NCBI GenBank assembly: GCA_025360495.1
Contig: JANYCC010000010.1
Location: 1-36,558, forward strand
DNA from: Verrucomicrobiota bacterium
GTDB lineage: Bacteria; Verrucomicrobiota; Verrucomicrobiia; Limisphaerales; UBA9464
Reading direction: 5' to 3'
DNA: 36,558 nucleotides
The notes under the pieces are model-generated. The model saw nothing but the letters and a program-made list of their open reading frames with translations. It was not told where the DNA came from and made no database searches. Shown here one piece after another: positions 26,178 through 33,832 of this stretch; within the stretch, counting starts at the first letter, position 1; each line of letters starts with the position of its first letter. A program made the position numbers and the translations under genes.

Positions 26178-27482
26178 TCACCGGGGTCCCTCGGCGACGC
26201 AATAAACCGCCTTGTGCGTGCGCAGGAAAATCTCCCCATCACTCAACGCCGGGGTGGAATTCGACAATTCCCCGACCGGGTTGCCCGCCAACAGTTCATA
26301 CTTCGGCGCGGCCCGGAACACCAGAGTGTCGCCCGAATGATTCTGCACATATAAGCGGTCCCCGACCCGGACCAGTGAACCCCAGGTCGCCGGATCGGCC
26401 CCGCTGGCCTTGAGCCGTTCCTCCCAGATCATCTCGCCGGTATCGACCTTCAGGCACTGCAGGTAGCCGTCGGTGGCCGCCATATAAATATATCCCTCGT
26501 GGATGATCGGCGATCCGATCCGGTGCTTCTTCGCCCGCTGCTCATGGAACAACCGCTGCCCGGTCACGTCACCCGAACCACCGGGCCGGACGAAGATCGT
26601 CGAACCGAAATACCCGCCCATGATCACCACCCGCCCCGCACCCAAACTGGGCGAACCATAGATGAGCGGACTCATCCCGTCGCATGTCCACAACACCCGC
26701 CCGTCCGCCGGCGCGAAGGCCCGCAACTGATTGGAGACGGGCAGGATGATCTCGTCGCGACCCGCCGCGCTGACGACCAACGGGGTGCTGAACGAGCCCA
26801 GCGCCTCATCGGTTTTGCCCGCATACCCATCGAAGCGCTCCGCCGGTTGCACCTCCGGCAATGTCACTTTCCAGCGCACTGCGCCCGTCCGGCGGTCGAG
26901 CGCATGGAGGGCCGAACCCGGTCCCGGCCCGTGGTAGACCAGCACCGATTCGCCACGGATCACCGGCGACGACCCCTGCCCCCACCGGTGCGTCTGGGGG
27001 CCCAGGTCGGCCCGCCATGATTCCTTTCCCGCGAAGTCATAAGCCACCACGCCCGCCGATGCGAAACTGGCCACCACCCGCTCGCCATCGGTCACCGGGG
27101 ACGCGGAACAATGGGGATTGGTATCGTGCGTGGGATCCGCCCCGTCGCGCACGACCCCCTGTTGCCACAGGATCTTTCCGCTCGCCCGGTCCATGCAGAT
27201 CACGGTGCGGCGTTTCCCCTTGTCCAAGGCTTGGGTCACGAACACGCGGTCACCCCACACGATCGGCGAGGAGTTGCCCGGTTCGGGAAGCGGGGTGCGC
27301 CATTTGATATTATGGGACGGCCCCTCCGCCGACCATCTCCACTCCAGCGGATACCGGCCATCAGGCGCCACCTGGTCCTGGGTGGGGCCACGCCAGGACG
27401 GCCAATTGGCGGCCGAAAGGACCGTCGGCCCGAGCAGCAGAAGGGCCAGGCCGCAGGGAAGAAGCAGGTGCATGGCCGACAT
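26178..27482 (-). CDS. Secreted PQQ-type beta-propeller protein
   Basis: 434-aa exported protein. The start is the ATG at 27482 (MSAMHLLLPCGLALLLLGP), a good signal peptide; a longer frame to 27542 adds 20 non-signal residues. The mature part opens ANWPSWRGPTQDQVAPDGRYP, then blades such as GDRVFVTQAL, RTVICMDRASGKILWQQ, GGYFGSTIFV and EGYIYMAATDGYLQCLKVDTGEMIWEE. Typical of large PQQ-like propeller families in this phylum, usually without a known ligand. Compared with the propeller at 18249 it is only distantly similar. Convergent with the uvrA paralogue across 31 bp; the upstream flank holds a long-range inverted repeat. Confidence 0.87.
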   Translation of the reverse strand: MSAMHLLLPCGLALLLLGPTVLSAANWPSWRGPTQDQVAPDGRYPLEWRWSAEGPSHNIKWRTPLPEPGNSSPIVWGDRVFVTQALDKGKRRTVICMDRASGKILWQQGVVRDGADPTHDTNPHCSASPVTDGERVVASFASAGVVAYDFAGKESWRADLGPQTHRWGQGSSPVIRGESVLVYHGPGPGSALHALDRRTGAVRWKVTLPEVQPAERFDGYAGKTDEALGSFSTPLVVSAAGRDEIILPVSNQLRAFAPADGRVLWTCDGMSPLIYGSPSLGAGRVVIMGGYFGSTIFVRPGGSGDVTGQRLFHEQRAKKHRIGSPIIHEGYIYMAATDGYLQCLKVDTGEMIWEERLKASGADPATWGSLVRVGDRLYVQNHSGDTLVFRAAPKYELLAGNPVGELSNSTPALSDGEIFLRTHKAVYCVAEGPR

Positions 27483-27524
27483 CCTAATCAAAACTTCCGT
27501 GCCGCCAAGCCGCCCGTACGAATG

Positions 27525-27599
27525 GACGGCAGGACGCTCCAATCCCGTCCGAGGAGAAGTTCGAGGGGCCGCCCTGGCTCAAGTGAGTCTCCTGCCGTC
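27525..27599. repeat. 10-bp inverted repeat with 55-nt spacing
   Basis: GACGGCAGGA (27525-27534) and TCCTGCCGTC (27590-27599) are perfect reverse complements 55 nt apart, in the 281-bp spacer upstream of the propeller gene at 27482. It could be a structured 5' leader of that minus-strand gene or an operator pair. No protein is apparent in the spacer apart from the small frame at 27764. Confidence 0.35.
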
Positions 27600-27626
27600 G
27601 TCTCCCCACTGTCGTTGCCCACCGGG

Positions 27627-27655
27627 TTGATCTTTCAGCCAAACCGGACGACAAT
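27627..27655 (+). promoter_or_regulatory. Candidate sigma-70 promoter
   Basis: TTGATC (27627-27632), 17-nt spacer, GACAAT (27650-27655): 4 of 6 matches at each hexamer with ideal spacing. It would drive the small membrane ORF about 110 bp downstream. In GC-rich DNA such a pair is uncommon by chance but still unproven. Confidence 0.35.
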
Positions 27656-27763
27656 TCTTGTGCTCCGGCTGCCAATCGCCGTGGAGCGCAATCATCCGTC
27701 CGGGTGTAGTAAGGAAAGTGCAAATCGGACGGCCCCGTGGCTGTCCAAAACCACATCACTTAT

Positions 27764-27871
27764 ATGACTGGCGCTTATATCGTGTTCGCCGTTGCCGTCG
27801 GGATCGTCCTGGCCTTCGAAGCGGTCATCCACCACTGGATCCAACATGAGGAGGATGACCTGAGGCATTGA
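27764..27871 (+). CDS. Small single-span membrane peptide
   Basis: 35-codon frame from the ATG at 27764: MTGAYIVFAVAVGIVLAFEA followed by VIHHWIQHEEDDLRH. It has one hydrophobic helix (about 4-22) and a His/acidic tail, the shape of a real bacterial small membrane protein. An in-frame GTG at 27737 would add nine residues. Use of third-position G/C is similar to the neighbours. It ends 18 bp before the convergent lactonase gene and has a candidate promoter at 27627. I recognise no family. The HHW and HEEDD residues could bind metal, but that is inference. Confidence 0.45.
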   Translation: MTGAYIVFAVAVGIVLAFEAVIHHWIQHEEDDLRH

Positions 27872-27889
27872 CCCTGCGATCGGCCCGGT

Positions 27890-29044
27890 TCAGGGCACCC
27901 GCAGGAACTTGACACACACCGGCGATCCGACCTTCAGATCCTGGCCGGTCGCCGTCAACGCACCGGTTTCGGGATTCACGCGGTGCAGCGTGATGTTGTG
28001 GCTGTCTTGGTTGCACGCCCACAGCCAGCGCCCGGTCGGGTCGATGTTGAAATTCCGCGGTGTCTTGCCACCCGTCGGTTGATGCCCGATCGGCGTGAGC
28101 TTCCCGGTCGCGGTGTCCACCCGGAACATCGCCAGGGTGTTGTGGCCGCGATTCGAGCCATAAAGGAATCGTCCGTTCGGATGCACCACGATCTCGGCGG
28201 TTGAATTCTCCGGTCCTGTGGTGCCCGGCGGCGAGGTGGAGACCGTGTCGATGGCGGTCAGCTTACCGGTCGCGGCGTCATAACGGAACGTGGTGACGGT
28301 CAGGAGCATCTCGTTGATCACATAGGCGAACCGGCCCGACGGATGGAAGGCAAAGTGCCGTGGACCCGAGCCCGGCACCTGTTGCGGCGAATCGGGTGAA
28401 GCGGGTCCCACCAAACCTTTTGCCGGGTCGAACTTATAGACATTGATCCGGTCGGTGCCCAGGTCGGCGGCGAATGCGAACCGTCCGTCGGGTGAAAGGT
28501 TGATCGAGTGCGCGTGCGGTTCCTTTTGCCGCGCGGGATTCACGCTCGAACCGGTGTGCTGGATGAAGACGCCGGGTTCCCGCAGGCGTCCGTCGGCCGC
28601 CAATGGCAGGGAAATCACGCTGCCGCCGCCGTAATTTGCCGCCAGAACCTGATGCCCCGAACGGTCCACGATCAGGTGGCACGGGCCGTCGCCACCGGTC
28701 GAAGCCTGATTCAATTCCTTCAATTTGCCCGTGGCCGTGTCGATCGCGTAACCCGTCACCGAACCGCCGGGCTTGCCTTGGAATCCACCGATTTCATTGG
28801 CCGCGTAGAGGAATTTGCCATTCGGGTGCAAGGCGAGAAACGTGGGATTCTTGGTCTCCGCCACCAACCCGAGTTCCTCCACCGCCCCGGAGTCGGCATC
28901 AAACCGGTACGCATAGATGCCCTGGCTCTTCTCCCCGGTGTAGGTGCCGACATAGACGAGGAACCGTTCAGCGAAGGCCGGACCTGAAGGGAGGGCGAAG
29001 GCGAACAACAACGACAGCAGGGTGGTGCGACGTGGAAAAGGCAT
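27890..29044 (-). CDS. Secreted lactonase-family seven-bladed beta-propeller
   Basis: 384-aa protein of the 6-phosphogluconolactonase (YbhE-type) propeller family. The start is the ATG at 29044 (MPFPRRTTLLSLLFAFALPS), whose signal peptide is cut near AFAERFLV. Family blades are RFLVYVGTYTGEKSQGIYAY, NPTFLALHPNGKFLYAANE, GPCHLIVDRSGHQVLAANYGGG, PHAHSINLSPDGRFAFAADLGTD, GPRHFAFHPSGRFAYVINE and STAEIVVHPNGRFLYGSNRG. The E. coli enzyme is cytosolic and hydrolyses 6-phosphogluconolactone. The export signal here argues for a different, periplasmic lactone or sugar-acid substrate. It stands alone on its strand, 61 bp from the phosphodiesterase stop. Confidence 0.9.
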   Translation of the reverse strand: MPFPRRTTLLSLLFAFALPSGPAFAERFLVYVGTYTGEKSQGIYAYRFDADSGAVEELGLVAETKNPTFLALHPNGKFLYAANEIGGFQGKPGGSVTGYAIDTATGKLKELNQASTGGDGPCHLIVDRSGHQVLAANYGGGSVISLPLAADGRLREPGVFIQHTGSSVNPARQKEPHAHSINLSPDGRFAFAADLGTDRINVYKFDPAKGLVGPASPDSPQQVPGSGPRHFAFHPSGRFAYVINEMLLTVTTFRYDAATGKLTAIDTVSTSPPGTTGPENSTAEIVVHPNGRFLYGSNRGHNTLAMFRVDTATGKLTPIGHQPTGGKTPRNFNIDPTGRWLWACNQDSHNITLHRVNPETGALTATGQDLKVGSPVCVKFLRVP

Positions 29045-29105
29045 GCCCGATGGGACGGGAGCGACGGGGCCTCCGGCAAGCCTGATGTTGGGAGGGGCAC
29101 CCCCT

Positions 29106-29891
29106 TCATGCCGCCAACGGTTCCGAGACCCGCACAATGCTCCGCGCCAAGCCGGTGACCTCGTCAATGTCCACCACGGCGCCCTGCAACAGGATCCGGC
29201 CTGACGCGACTTCGAACCGTTGCGGCAATCCGGTCAGGAAACGTCGCAAAACGGGTTCCACCTCGCGGCCCAACACGCTGTCGTGCGGTCCCGTGAACCC
29301 GGCGTCAGTGAGGTAGGCGGTACCCTTGGGCAGGATCCATTCGTCGGCGGTTTGCACGTGGGTGTGGGTCCCGATCACCGCGCTCACCTGCCCGTCCAAC
29401 ATGCGACCCATGGCAATTTTTTCCGAGGTCGCCTCGCCATGGAAATCCAGGAAAACGATCGGGGTCAGGGCGCGCAACCGGGCCACTTCGGTGACCGCGA
29501 GCGCAAAAGGATTCTCCAGCGGGGGCATGAAGGTGCGCGCCTGGAGATTGAGCACCGCCACCGGAATCCCCCCCGCACGCCTATGCACGATGCTTCCCGA
29601 TCCGGGCACGCCGGACGGATAATTGGCCGGACGCAACACGCGCGGTTCCTTCGCGAGCAGTCCGAAGGCCTCCTTCTGATCCCAGACATGGTCGCCGGTG
29701 GTGAGGACATCGACGCCCGATGCGAAGAGTTCCTGGGCGAGGGGCGTGGTGATGCCATTGCCGCCGGCCGAATTCTCCCCATTGGCGACGACGAACCCGA
29801 TCCCAAGTCGCTCGCACAAAATGGGCAGGAGCAGGCGCACCGCCCGACGGCCGGGTTCCCCAACGATGTCCCCGATGAACAGCAGCTTCAC
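29106..29891 (-). CDS. YmdB/TIGR00282-family metallophosphoesterase
   Basis: 261-aa cytosolic di-metal phosphodiesterase. In Bacillus, YmdB cleaves 2',3'-cyclic nucleotides and affects biofilm and colony behaviour. The start is the GTG at 29891 (VKLLFIGDIVGEPGRRAV); the frame continues far upstream but only antisense to the lysR gene. Metal ligands visible: Asp8, Glu39 (NGENSAGGNG), His68, His151 (DFHGEATSEK), His176 and His178 (GTHTHVQTAD). The usual bridging Asn of the T-x-GNH motif is Asp67 here (TTGDHVWD). Divergent from lysR across 177 bp; that spacer shows no obvious promoter. Confidence 0.92.
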   Translation of the reverse strand: MKLLFIGDIVGEPGRRAVRLLLPILCERLGIGFVVANGENSAGGNGITTPLAQELFASGVDVLTTGDHVWDQKEAFGLLAKEPRVLRPANYPSGVPGSGSIVHRRAGGIPVAVLNLQARTFMPPLENPFALAVTEVARLRALTPIVFLDFHGEATSEKIAMGRMLDGQVSAVIGTHTHVQTADEWILPKGTAYLTDAGFTGPHDSVLGREVEPVLRRFLTGLPQRFEVASGRILLQGAVVDIDEVTGLARSIVRVSEPLAA

Positions 29892-30068
29892 GTGGGAGAG
29901 CCTATGGGCGCATCCCGGGCTCCGCGACCGGGAATTCAGGGACGACGCCTCATTCCGGTCCCCCTCGCCCCGCGAAGGGCATTCCCATGCGCTGCCACGA
30001 CCGCACATCCCGAAAGCTGCCACCTTGACGTCCGGCGCGGTCACGGTCACAGAAAGGGACTCCCGCAC

Positions 30069-30992
30069 ATGCTGAACATCCATCATCTCGAACTCTTCTA
30101 TTACGTGGCCCGATATGGCGGGATCATGGAGGCCGTGCGCAACATGCCCTATGGCATCCAGCAACCCGCCATTTCCGGCCAGATCCTGCAATTGGAAGCG
30201 GATCTCGGCCTGAAACTCTTCAACCGCCGACCTTTCGAACTCACCGCCGCCGGACAGGAACTCCATGCCTTCGTCCGACCCTTCTTTTCGAGCGTCGAGT
30301 CGATGGGCGAAAAGCTCCGCGGTGGCGTGACCCAGACCGTCCGCATGGCTGGGCCCACCGCTGTCCTCCGGGACCATCTGCCCGAGGTCCTGCAACTGGT
30401 GCGGAAAGATTTCCCGCGATTGAAACTCATCCTTCGCGACGCCCACCAACCCTTGGTCGAGGCCTGGTTGGAGCGGCACGAAATCGACTTTGCGATCACG
30501 GCGCTCGAAGGCCGGCTGCCGGCCGGGCTCAACAGCGAGGCCCTGCTGGATCTGCGTCCCGTGTTTTTCGTCCAAAAATCCAGCCGCTTTGAATCTTCGG
30601 CTCAAATCTTGGAGAATCTAGACCGCGGCGGGGGTGCTGCCGAAGGGGCCACGCCGGACCCCCTGATCAGCCTTCCTGCCAACGAAATCCTGCCCCGGCT
30701 CTTCAGTGCCATGCTCGCCCGCCGGGATCTCGAATGGCCGCCCGCCATCGAGGTGACGGCGCTGGAGTTGATTGAGATTTATGCCGCGAACGGTTTCGGC
30801 ATCGGTCTCGCGTTCGATCTCCCGGGCCGCAAGCCGCATCCCAAGCTCCGCGTCCTGCCGATCCCGGAACTCCCGGTCATCAAGGTGGGGGCCCTTTGGC
30901 GCGGCAAGCTCACTCCCCTCCTCCAGCACGTGCTGGATGCGTTCCGACTCCGGGCCAAACTCTTCAATCCGGGTGAAACCGCCACGCCCTGA
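30069..30992 (+). CDS. LysR-family transcriptional regulator, unusual HTH
   Basis: 307-aa regulator. The N-terminal HTH is MLNIHHLELFYYVARYGGIM then EAVRNMPYGIQQPAISGQIL, followed by QLEADLGLKLFNRRPFELTAAG. The periplasmic-binding-like effector domain runs from about residue 95 (RMAGPTAVLRDHLPEVLQLV). Classical LysR has FxxVAExGSFTxAAxxLxxSQPALSxQI; here the helix contains the extra PYGIQQPAIS form. I remember this variant mainly from Verrucomicrobia. It likely regulates itself and/or the divergent phosphodiesterase, as LysR proteins often do. The start is the ATG at 30069; the frame is open upstream but only antisense to the neighbour. Confidence 0.88.
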   Translation: MLNIHHLELFYYVARYGGIMEAVRNMPYGIQQPAISGQILQLEADLGLKLFNRRPFELTAAGQELHAFVRPFFSSVESMGEKLRGGVTQTVRMAGPTAVLRDHLPEVLQLVRKDFPRLKLILRDAHQPLVEAWLERHEIDFAITALEGRLPAGLNSEALLDLRPVFFVQKSSRFESSAQILENLDRGGGAAEGATPDPLISLPANEILPRLFSAMLARRDLEWPPAIEVTALELIEIYAANGFGIGLAFDLPGRKPHPKLRVLPIPELPVIKVGALWRGKLTPLLQHVLDAFRLRAKLFNPGETATP

Positions 30993-31048
30993 GTCTATGC
31001 CGCCGGTTCGTCCTTGAAGCCGTCGCCGGGTCCCGCTTACTCGGCGGG

Positions 31049-31462
31049 ATGCAACCGTTGTCCTGCCGCGTCGAACATCTGGGCTTTGCCGCGCGCGACC
31101 CCCGTGCCCTCGCCGACTGGTACCTCCGCACCTTGGGCGCACGCCCCGTCTGGCAGAACCAACTCCAACGTCCCGCCGTGTTCGTGGAACTTCCGGGTGG
31201 ACTCCTTCTGGAAATCTATCCGGCAGCCAATGCCCAAACGGCGGTGACCGGGGACAATTCGATCGCCGGACTCCGCCATCTGGCCTTGCGGGTCGGCAAT
31301 ATCGAGGCCGCCCGCGACCATTTGCAGGCTGCCGGCGTCAACTTTACGGAAACCATCAAACCGGCGGGCGGGGGCGGACGGGTCCTGTTTTTCCGCGATC
31401 CCGAGGACAACCTTCTGCATCTGGTCGAACGACCCGTGGGTGAACCGCTCGCGCATGCCTGA
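31049..31462 (+). CDS. VOC-superfamily (glyoxalase/dioxygenase-like) protein
   Basis: 137-aa cytosolic protein with two beta-alpha-beta-beta-beta modules. All four expected metal ligands are present: His10 (VEHLGFAARD), Glu55 (LLLEIYP), His77 (LRHLALRV) and Glu127 (LHLVERP). Typical phrases are DPRALADWYLRTLGA and FFRDPEDNLLHLVE. The sequence resembles generic VOC proteins, so lactoylglutathione lyase, resistance-type or dioxygenase roles cannot be separated. The start is the ATG at 31049, 57 bp after lysR on the same strand; possible co-transcription. Confidence 0.88.
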   Translation: MQPLSCRVEHLGFAARDPRALADWYLRTLGARPVWQNQLQRPAVFVELPGGLLLEIYPAANAQTAVTGDNSIAGLRHLALRVGNIEAARDHLQAAGVNFTETIKPAGGGGRVLFFRDPEDNLLHLVERPVGEPLAHA

Positions 31463-31483
31463 GGTCCGGCGCCACAGGGGCCA

Positions 31484-31519
31484 CAGAGCCTCAAAACTTA
31501 CAGAGCCACAGAACTTCAG
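31484..31519. repeat. Second copy of the CAGAGC/CAGAAC repeat
   Basis: CAGAGCCTC (31484-31492) and ACAGAGCCACAGAACTTCAG (31500-31519) match the repeat at 1008-1058 (the latter 16 of 20 bases). It again sits between convergent genes, 22 to 57 bp after a plus-strand stop codon. It fills most of the 67-bp spacer between the VOC and sialidase-like genes. Confidence 0.5.
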
Positions 31520-31529
31520 CAGTCAGGCT

Positions 31530-32663
31530 TCAATACAAGATGTGAGTTACGCCGGCCGACCGGTACGCGGCCACCGTGCCCCAGACCGGCACTCCGGGAA
31601 CGGATTCCACCAAGCCTGCGCCCGCGTCCCCGGAGACGCTCCATTCCAAGGTGCCGCCCCGTTGCCAACCGGTGCCGGCGGTCCATGCCACCACCAGATT
31701 GCCACCGTCGCCCGGTGCCAACGCCGGATGCTTGTGACCCGATCCGACGAAATCCCTGATCACGCCGACCCCTTTGACCGGATTCCACGGTGCGATCTGA
31801 ATCCGACCCTGGTTTTCCCAACCCAACCAGGTCCCGTCCGGGGTGACCGAGATTTCCGCGGTGCTCATCGGGCATTGGTTGAAATGCCAGGCCCCGACCG
31901 TCTCCCGGGACCAAGTGTCCCCATGATCTCCGGACCGCAGGAGCATCATGTCCCGATCCGCCCCGCCGGTCGCCGCGCGTCGGTAAAGCACCAGCAGTGA
32001 TCCGTCCCCGGCCACCGCCGCCTGCAGGCCGCAGCACCCACAAACCCCATCCCCGGCTGCGGACACCGGCACGGGCGGCGCGAACCGGCTCCCATCGTCA
32101 TCCGAACGCGCCACAAAGACCCGCCGGTTGACCTCGCCCTCCGCACCCGCCGGAGCCGCATGCCAGACCACATAGACATGGCCGTCGGGATCCGCCGCAA
32201 TCGCCGCCCCGCCATCGAGGAATTTGGTGTCACCCGAAAGATTGCGCTGCTTCGAAGGGAGGGCATTCCCTTTCGCCAGGCTGGCATAGAGCAGGGGTGA
32301 ACCGACGGTGGGCAGGGGCGCCGTGCCGGAACCGTTCCAAACAAAATGAACCCGTCCCTCGCGGCCCAACGCCAGTTGCACCCCGCGGACCGAACCCACG
32401 GCGATGGCGCTGCCGGGTTCGGAATTGACCGTGACCGCGTCGGACCAGTTGGTGGTCGTGGCGCTCCGATGGCGGTAAACCACCTCGGCCTTGCCCGCTT
32501 CACCGCGGAGATAGGCCAGATGGGCCATGCCCCCGGCGTCCGTTTTGACCTTGGGTTGCCATCCGGAATCCGGCACCCGCTCCACCACGACAGCCGGGGC
32601 GGCGGCCGACAGCGGACCCGGTGCGGCCAACAGCAATCCCAGAACGCAGACTCGGGTGAACAT
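31530..32663 (-). CDS. Secreted sialidase-like (Asp-box) beta-propeller with CxCC motif
   Basis: 377-aa exported protein. The start is the ATG at 32663 (MFTRVCVLGLLLAAPGPLSA), a signal peptide; an ATG at 32690 adds nine residues. Two Asp boxes are seen: SDDDGSRF (187-194) and SGDHGDTW (244-251). Between and after them lie GDGVCGCCGLQ (Cys208, 210, 211) and HFNQCPMSTAE (His260, Cys264). I recall this CxCC plus CPM/CPV pairing from sialidase-like proteins of Planctomycetes and Bacteroidetes, where it may form disulfides or bind a metal. The sialidase catalytic arginine triad is not obvious, so glycan hydrolysis is unproven. Divergent from the polyprenyl synthase operon across 116 bp. Confidence 0.8.
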   Translation of the reverse strand: MFTRVCVLGLLLAAPGPLSAAAPAVVVERVPDSGWQPKVKTDAGGMAHLAYLRGEAGKAEVVYRHRSATTTNWSDAVTVNSEPGSAIAVGSVRGVQLALGREGRVHFVWNGSGTAPLPTVGSPLLYASLAKGNALPSKQRNLSGDTKFLDGGAAIAADPDGHVYVVWHAAPAGAEGEVNRRVFVARSDDDGSRFAPPVPVSAAGDGVCGCCGLQAAVAGDGSLLVLYRRAATGGADRDMMLLRSGDHGDTWSRETVGAWHFNQCPMSTAEISVTPDGTWLGWENQGRIQIAPWNPVKGVGVIRDFVGSGHKHPALAPGDGGNLVVAWTAGTGWQRGGTLEWSVSGDAGAGLVESVPGVPVWGTVAAYRSAGVTHILY

Positions 32664-32741
32664 TCTGCACTGGTATCCCAAATGCCCCACCTTGGCGAGG
32701 CGAAGGTTGAACCCGATGCGGACGGGAGCTTGGCGGCGCAG

Positions 32742-32770
32742 TTGACCCCCACCCTCACCAAACCTAAGGT
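32742..32770 (+). promoter_or_regulatory. Candidate promoter of the polyprenyl synthase-sigma operon
   Basis: TTGACC (32742-32747), 17-nt spacer, TAAGGT (32765-32770). The -35 matches 5 of 6 and the -10 only 3 of 6. The -10 ends nine bases before the ATG at 32780, which would again give a nearly leaderless mRNA as at the uvrA promoter. Confidence 0.3.
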
Positions 32771-32779
32771 TCGACCCCG

Positions 32780-33826
32780 ATGGCGGTTCCTGCGCCGAGC
32801 CTTGTCCCCGAAACAGTCCTGTCCGACCCCAATGTCCGCAACCGTGCGGCTTGGGAGGAGGTCGTCGCGCCCGTCCGCGACTTTCTTTTGCAGGTGACCG
32901 GGCGGTTGGCCGAGCAGGTGGACGCCTTTGAGCCGGAAATCGCGGCCTACGCCCGCTACGCCCTGAACAACCAGGGCAAGCAACTCCGTCCCGCCCTGGT
33001 CGCCCTGGCCGGAGGCGCCTGCGGCGGAAACGGGGAGGAACACGTGATGCTGGCGGCGGTCATCGAGATGATCCATCTCGCCACCCTGGTGCATGACGAC
33101 ATCATGGACGGAGCCTCCCTGCGTCGCGGCCGCTCCACGCTGGCCACGCGGTGGGGCGACGACATTGCCGTCCTCGTGGGGGACTGCCTGTTTGCGCACG
33201 CCCTGAAGCTGGCCGCCGGGTTTTCGACTGCCGAGGTCTGCCGCGCCGTCGCCCTTTCCACCCATGTCGTCTGCACCGGTGAGATCCTCCAGTCGCACCG
33301 GCGCCGGCGCTGGAATGTGACCCGCGCGGAGTATTTCAAGGTGATCGAGATGAAGACGGCCGAACTGTTCGGCCTGGCGTGCGAGTTGGGTGGGCGTCTG
33401 GCCGAGGCTCCGGAGGCGCACCGGGCTGCGTTGCGCAAGTACGGGATCGCCCTGGGCACCGCCTACCAGATCTACGATGATTGCGTGGATCTGTTTGGAA
33501 CGGAGGATGACGCTGGCAAATCGTTGGGAACCGATCTGGCCAAGGGCAAGGTGACCCTGCCTTTGCTGACCTTTTTTGAACGGGCCGGCACGGTGGAGAA
33601 GGAGCGGATGATCGGATGGCTCGAGGAGTGGGATCCCGCGAGTTTCATTGGCGTGCGGGCCCTGCTGGATCAGGTGGATGCCCAGGCCGAATCGTGCCGG
33701 GTGATCGGAGGCCTGTTGGGAGAGGCCCGCGTGACGCTGCTCGAACTGCCGGATTCCGCAGAGTGTCGGGCCCTGTCGGCATTGACCAATTTTCTCGAGC
33801 AACAAACCATGGCCTTGGGGGGTTAA
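32780..33826 (+). CDS. Trans-polyprenyl diphosphate synthase (IspB-like)
   Basis: 348-aa isoprenoid chain-elongating enzyme that condenses isopentenyl diphosphate onto allylic diphosphates to make the all-trans C35-C50 side chain of menaquinone or ubiquinone. Motifs are GKQLRP (66-71), first Asp-rich HDDIMD (105-110) with the downstream RRGRST, FKVIEMKTAELF (186-197), second Asp-rich YDDCVD (232-237), and GTDLAKGKVTLPLL (about 249-262). The small residues before the first Asp motif favour long products, but chain length cannot be fixed by eye. The start is the ATG at 32780. The ECF sigma gene begins 6 bp after its stop, so respiratory quinone synthesis and sigma-factor expression are coupled. 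Confidence 0.92.
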   Translation: MAVPAPSLVPETVLSDPNVRNRAAWEEVVAPVRDFLLQVTGRLAEQVDAFEPEIAAYARYALNNQGKQLRPALVALAGGACGGNGEEHVMLAAVIEMIHLATLVHDDIMDGASLRRGRSTLATRWGDDIAVLVGDCLFAHALKLAAGFSTAEVCRAVALSTHVVCTGEILQSHRRRRWNVTRAEYFKVIEMKTAELFGLACELGGRLAEAPEAHRAALRKYGIALGTAYQIYDDCVDLFGTEDDAGKSLGTDLAKGKVTLPLLTFFERAGTVEKERMIGWLEEWDPASFIGVRALLDQVDAQAESCRVIGGLLGEARVTLLELPDSAECRALSALTNFLEQQTMALGG

Positions 33827-33832
33827 GGCCTG

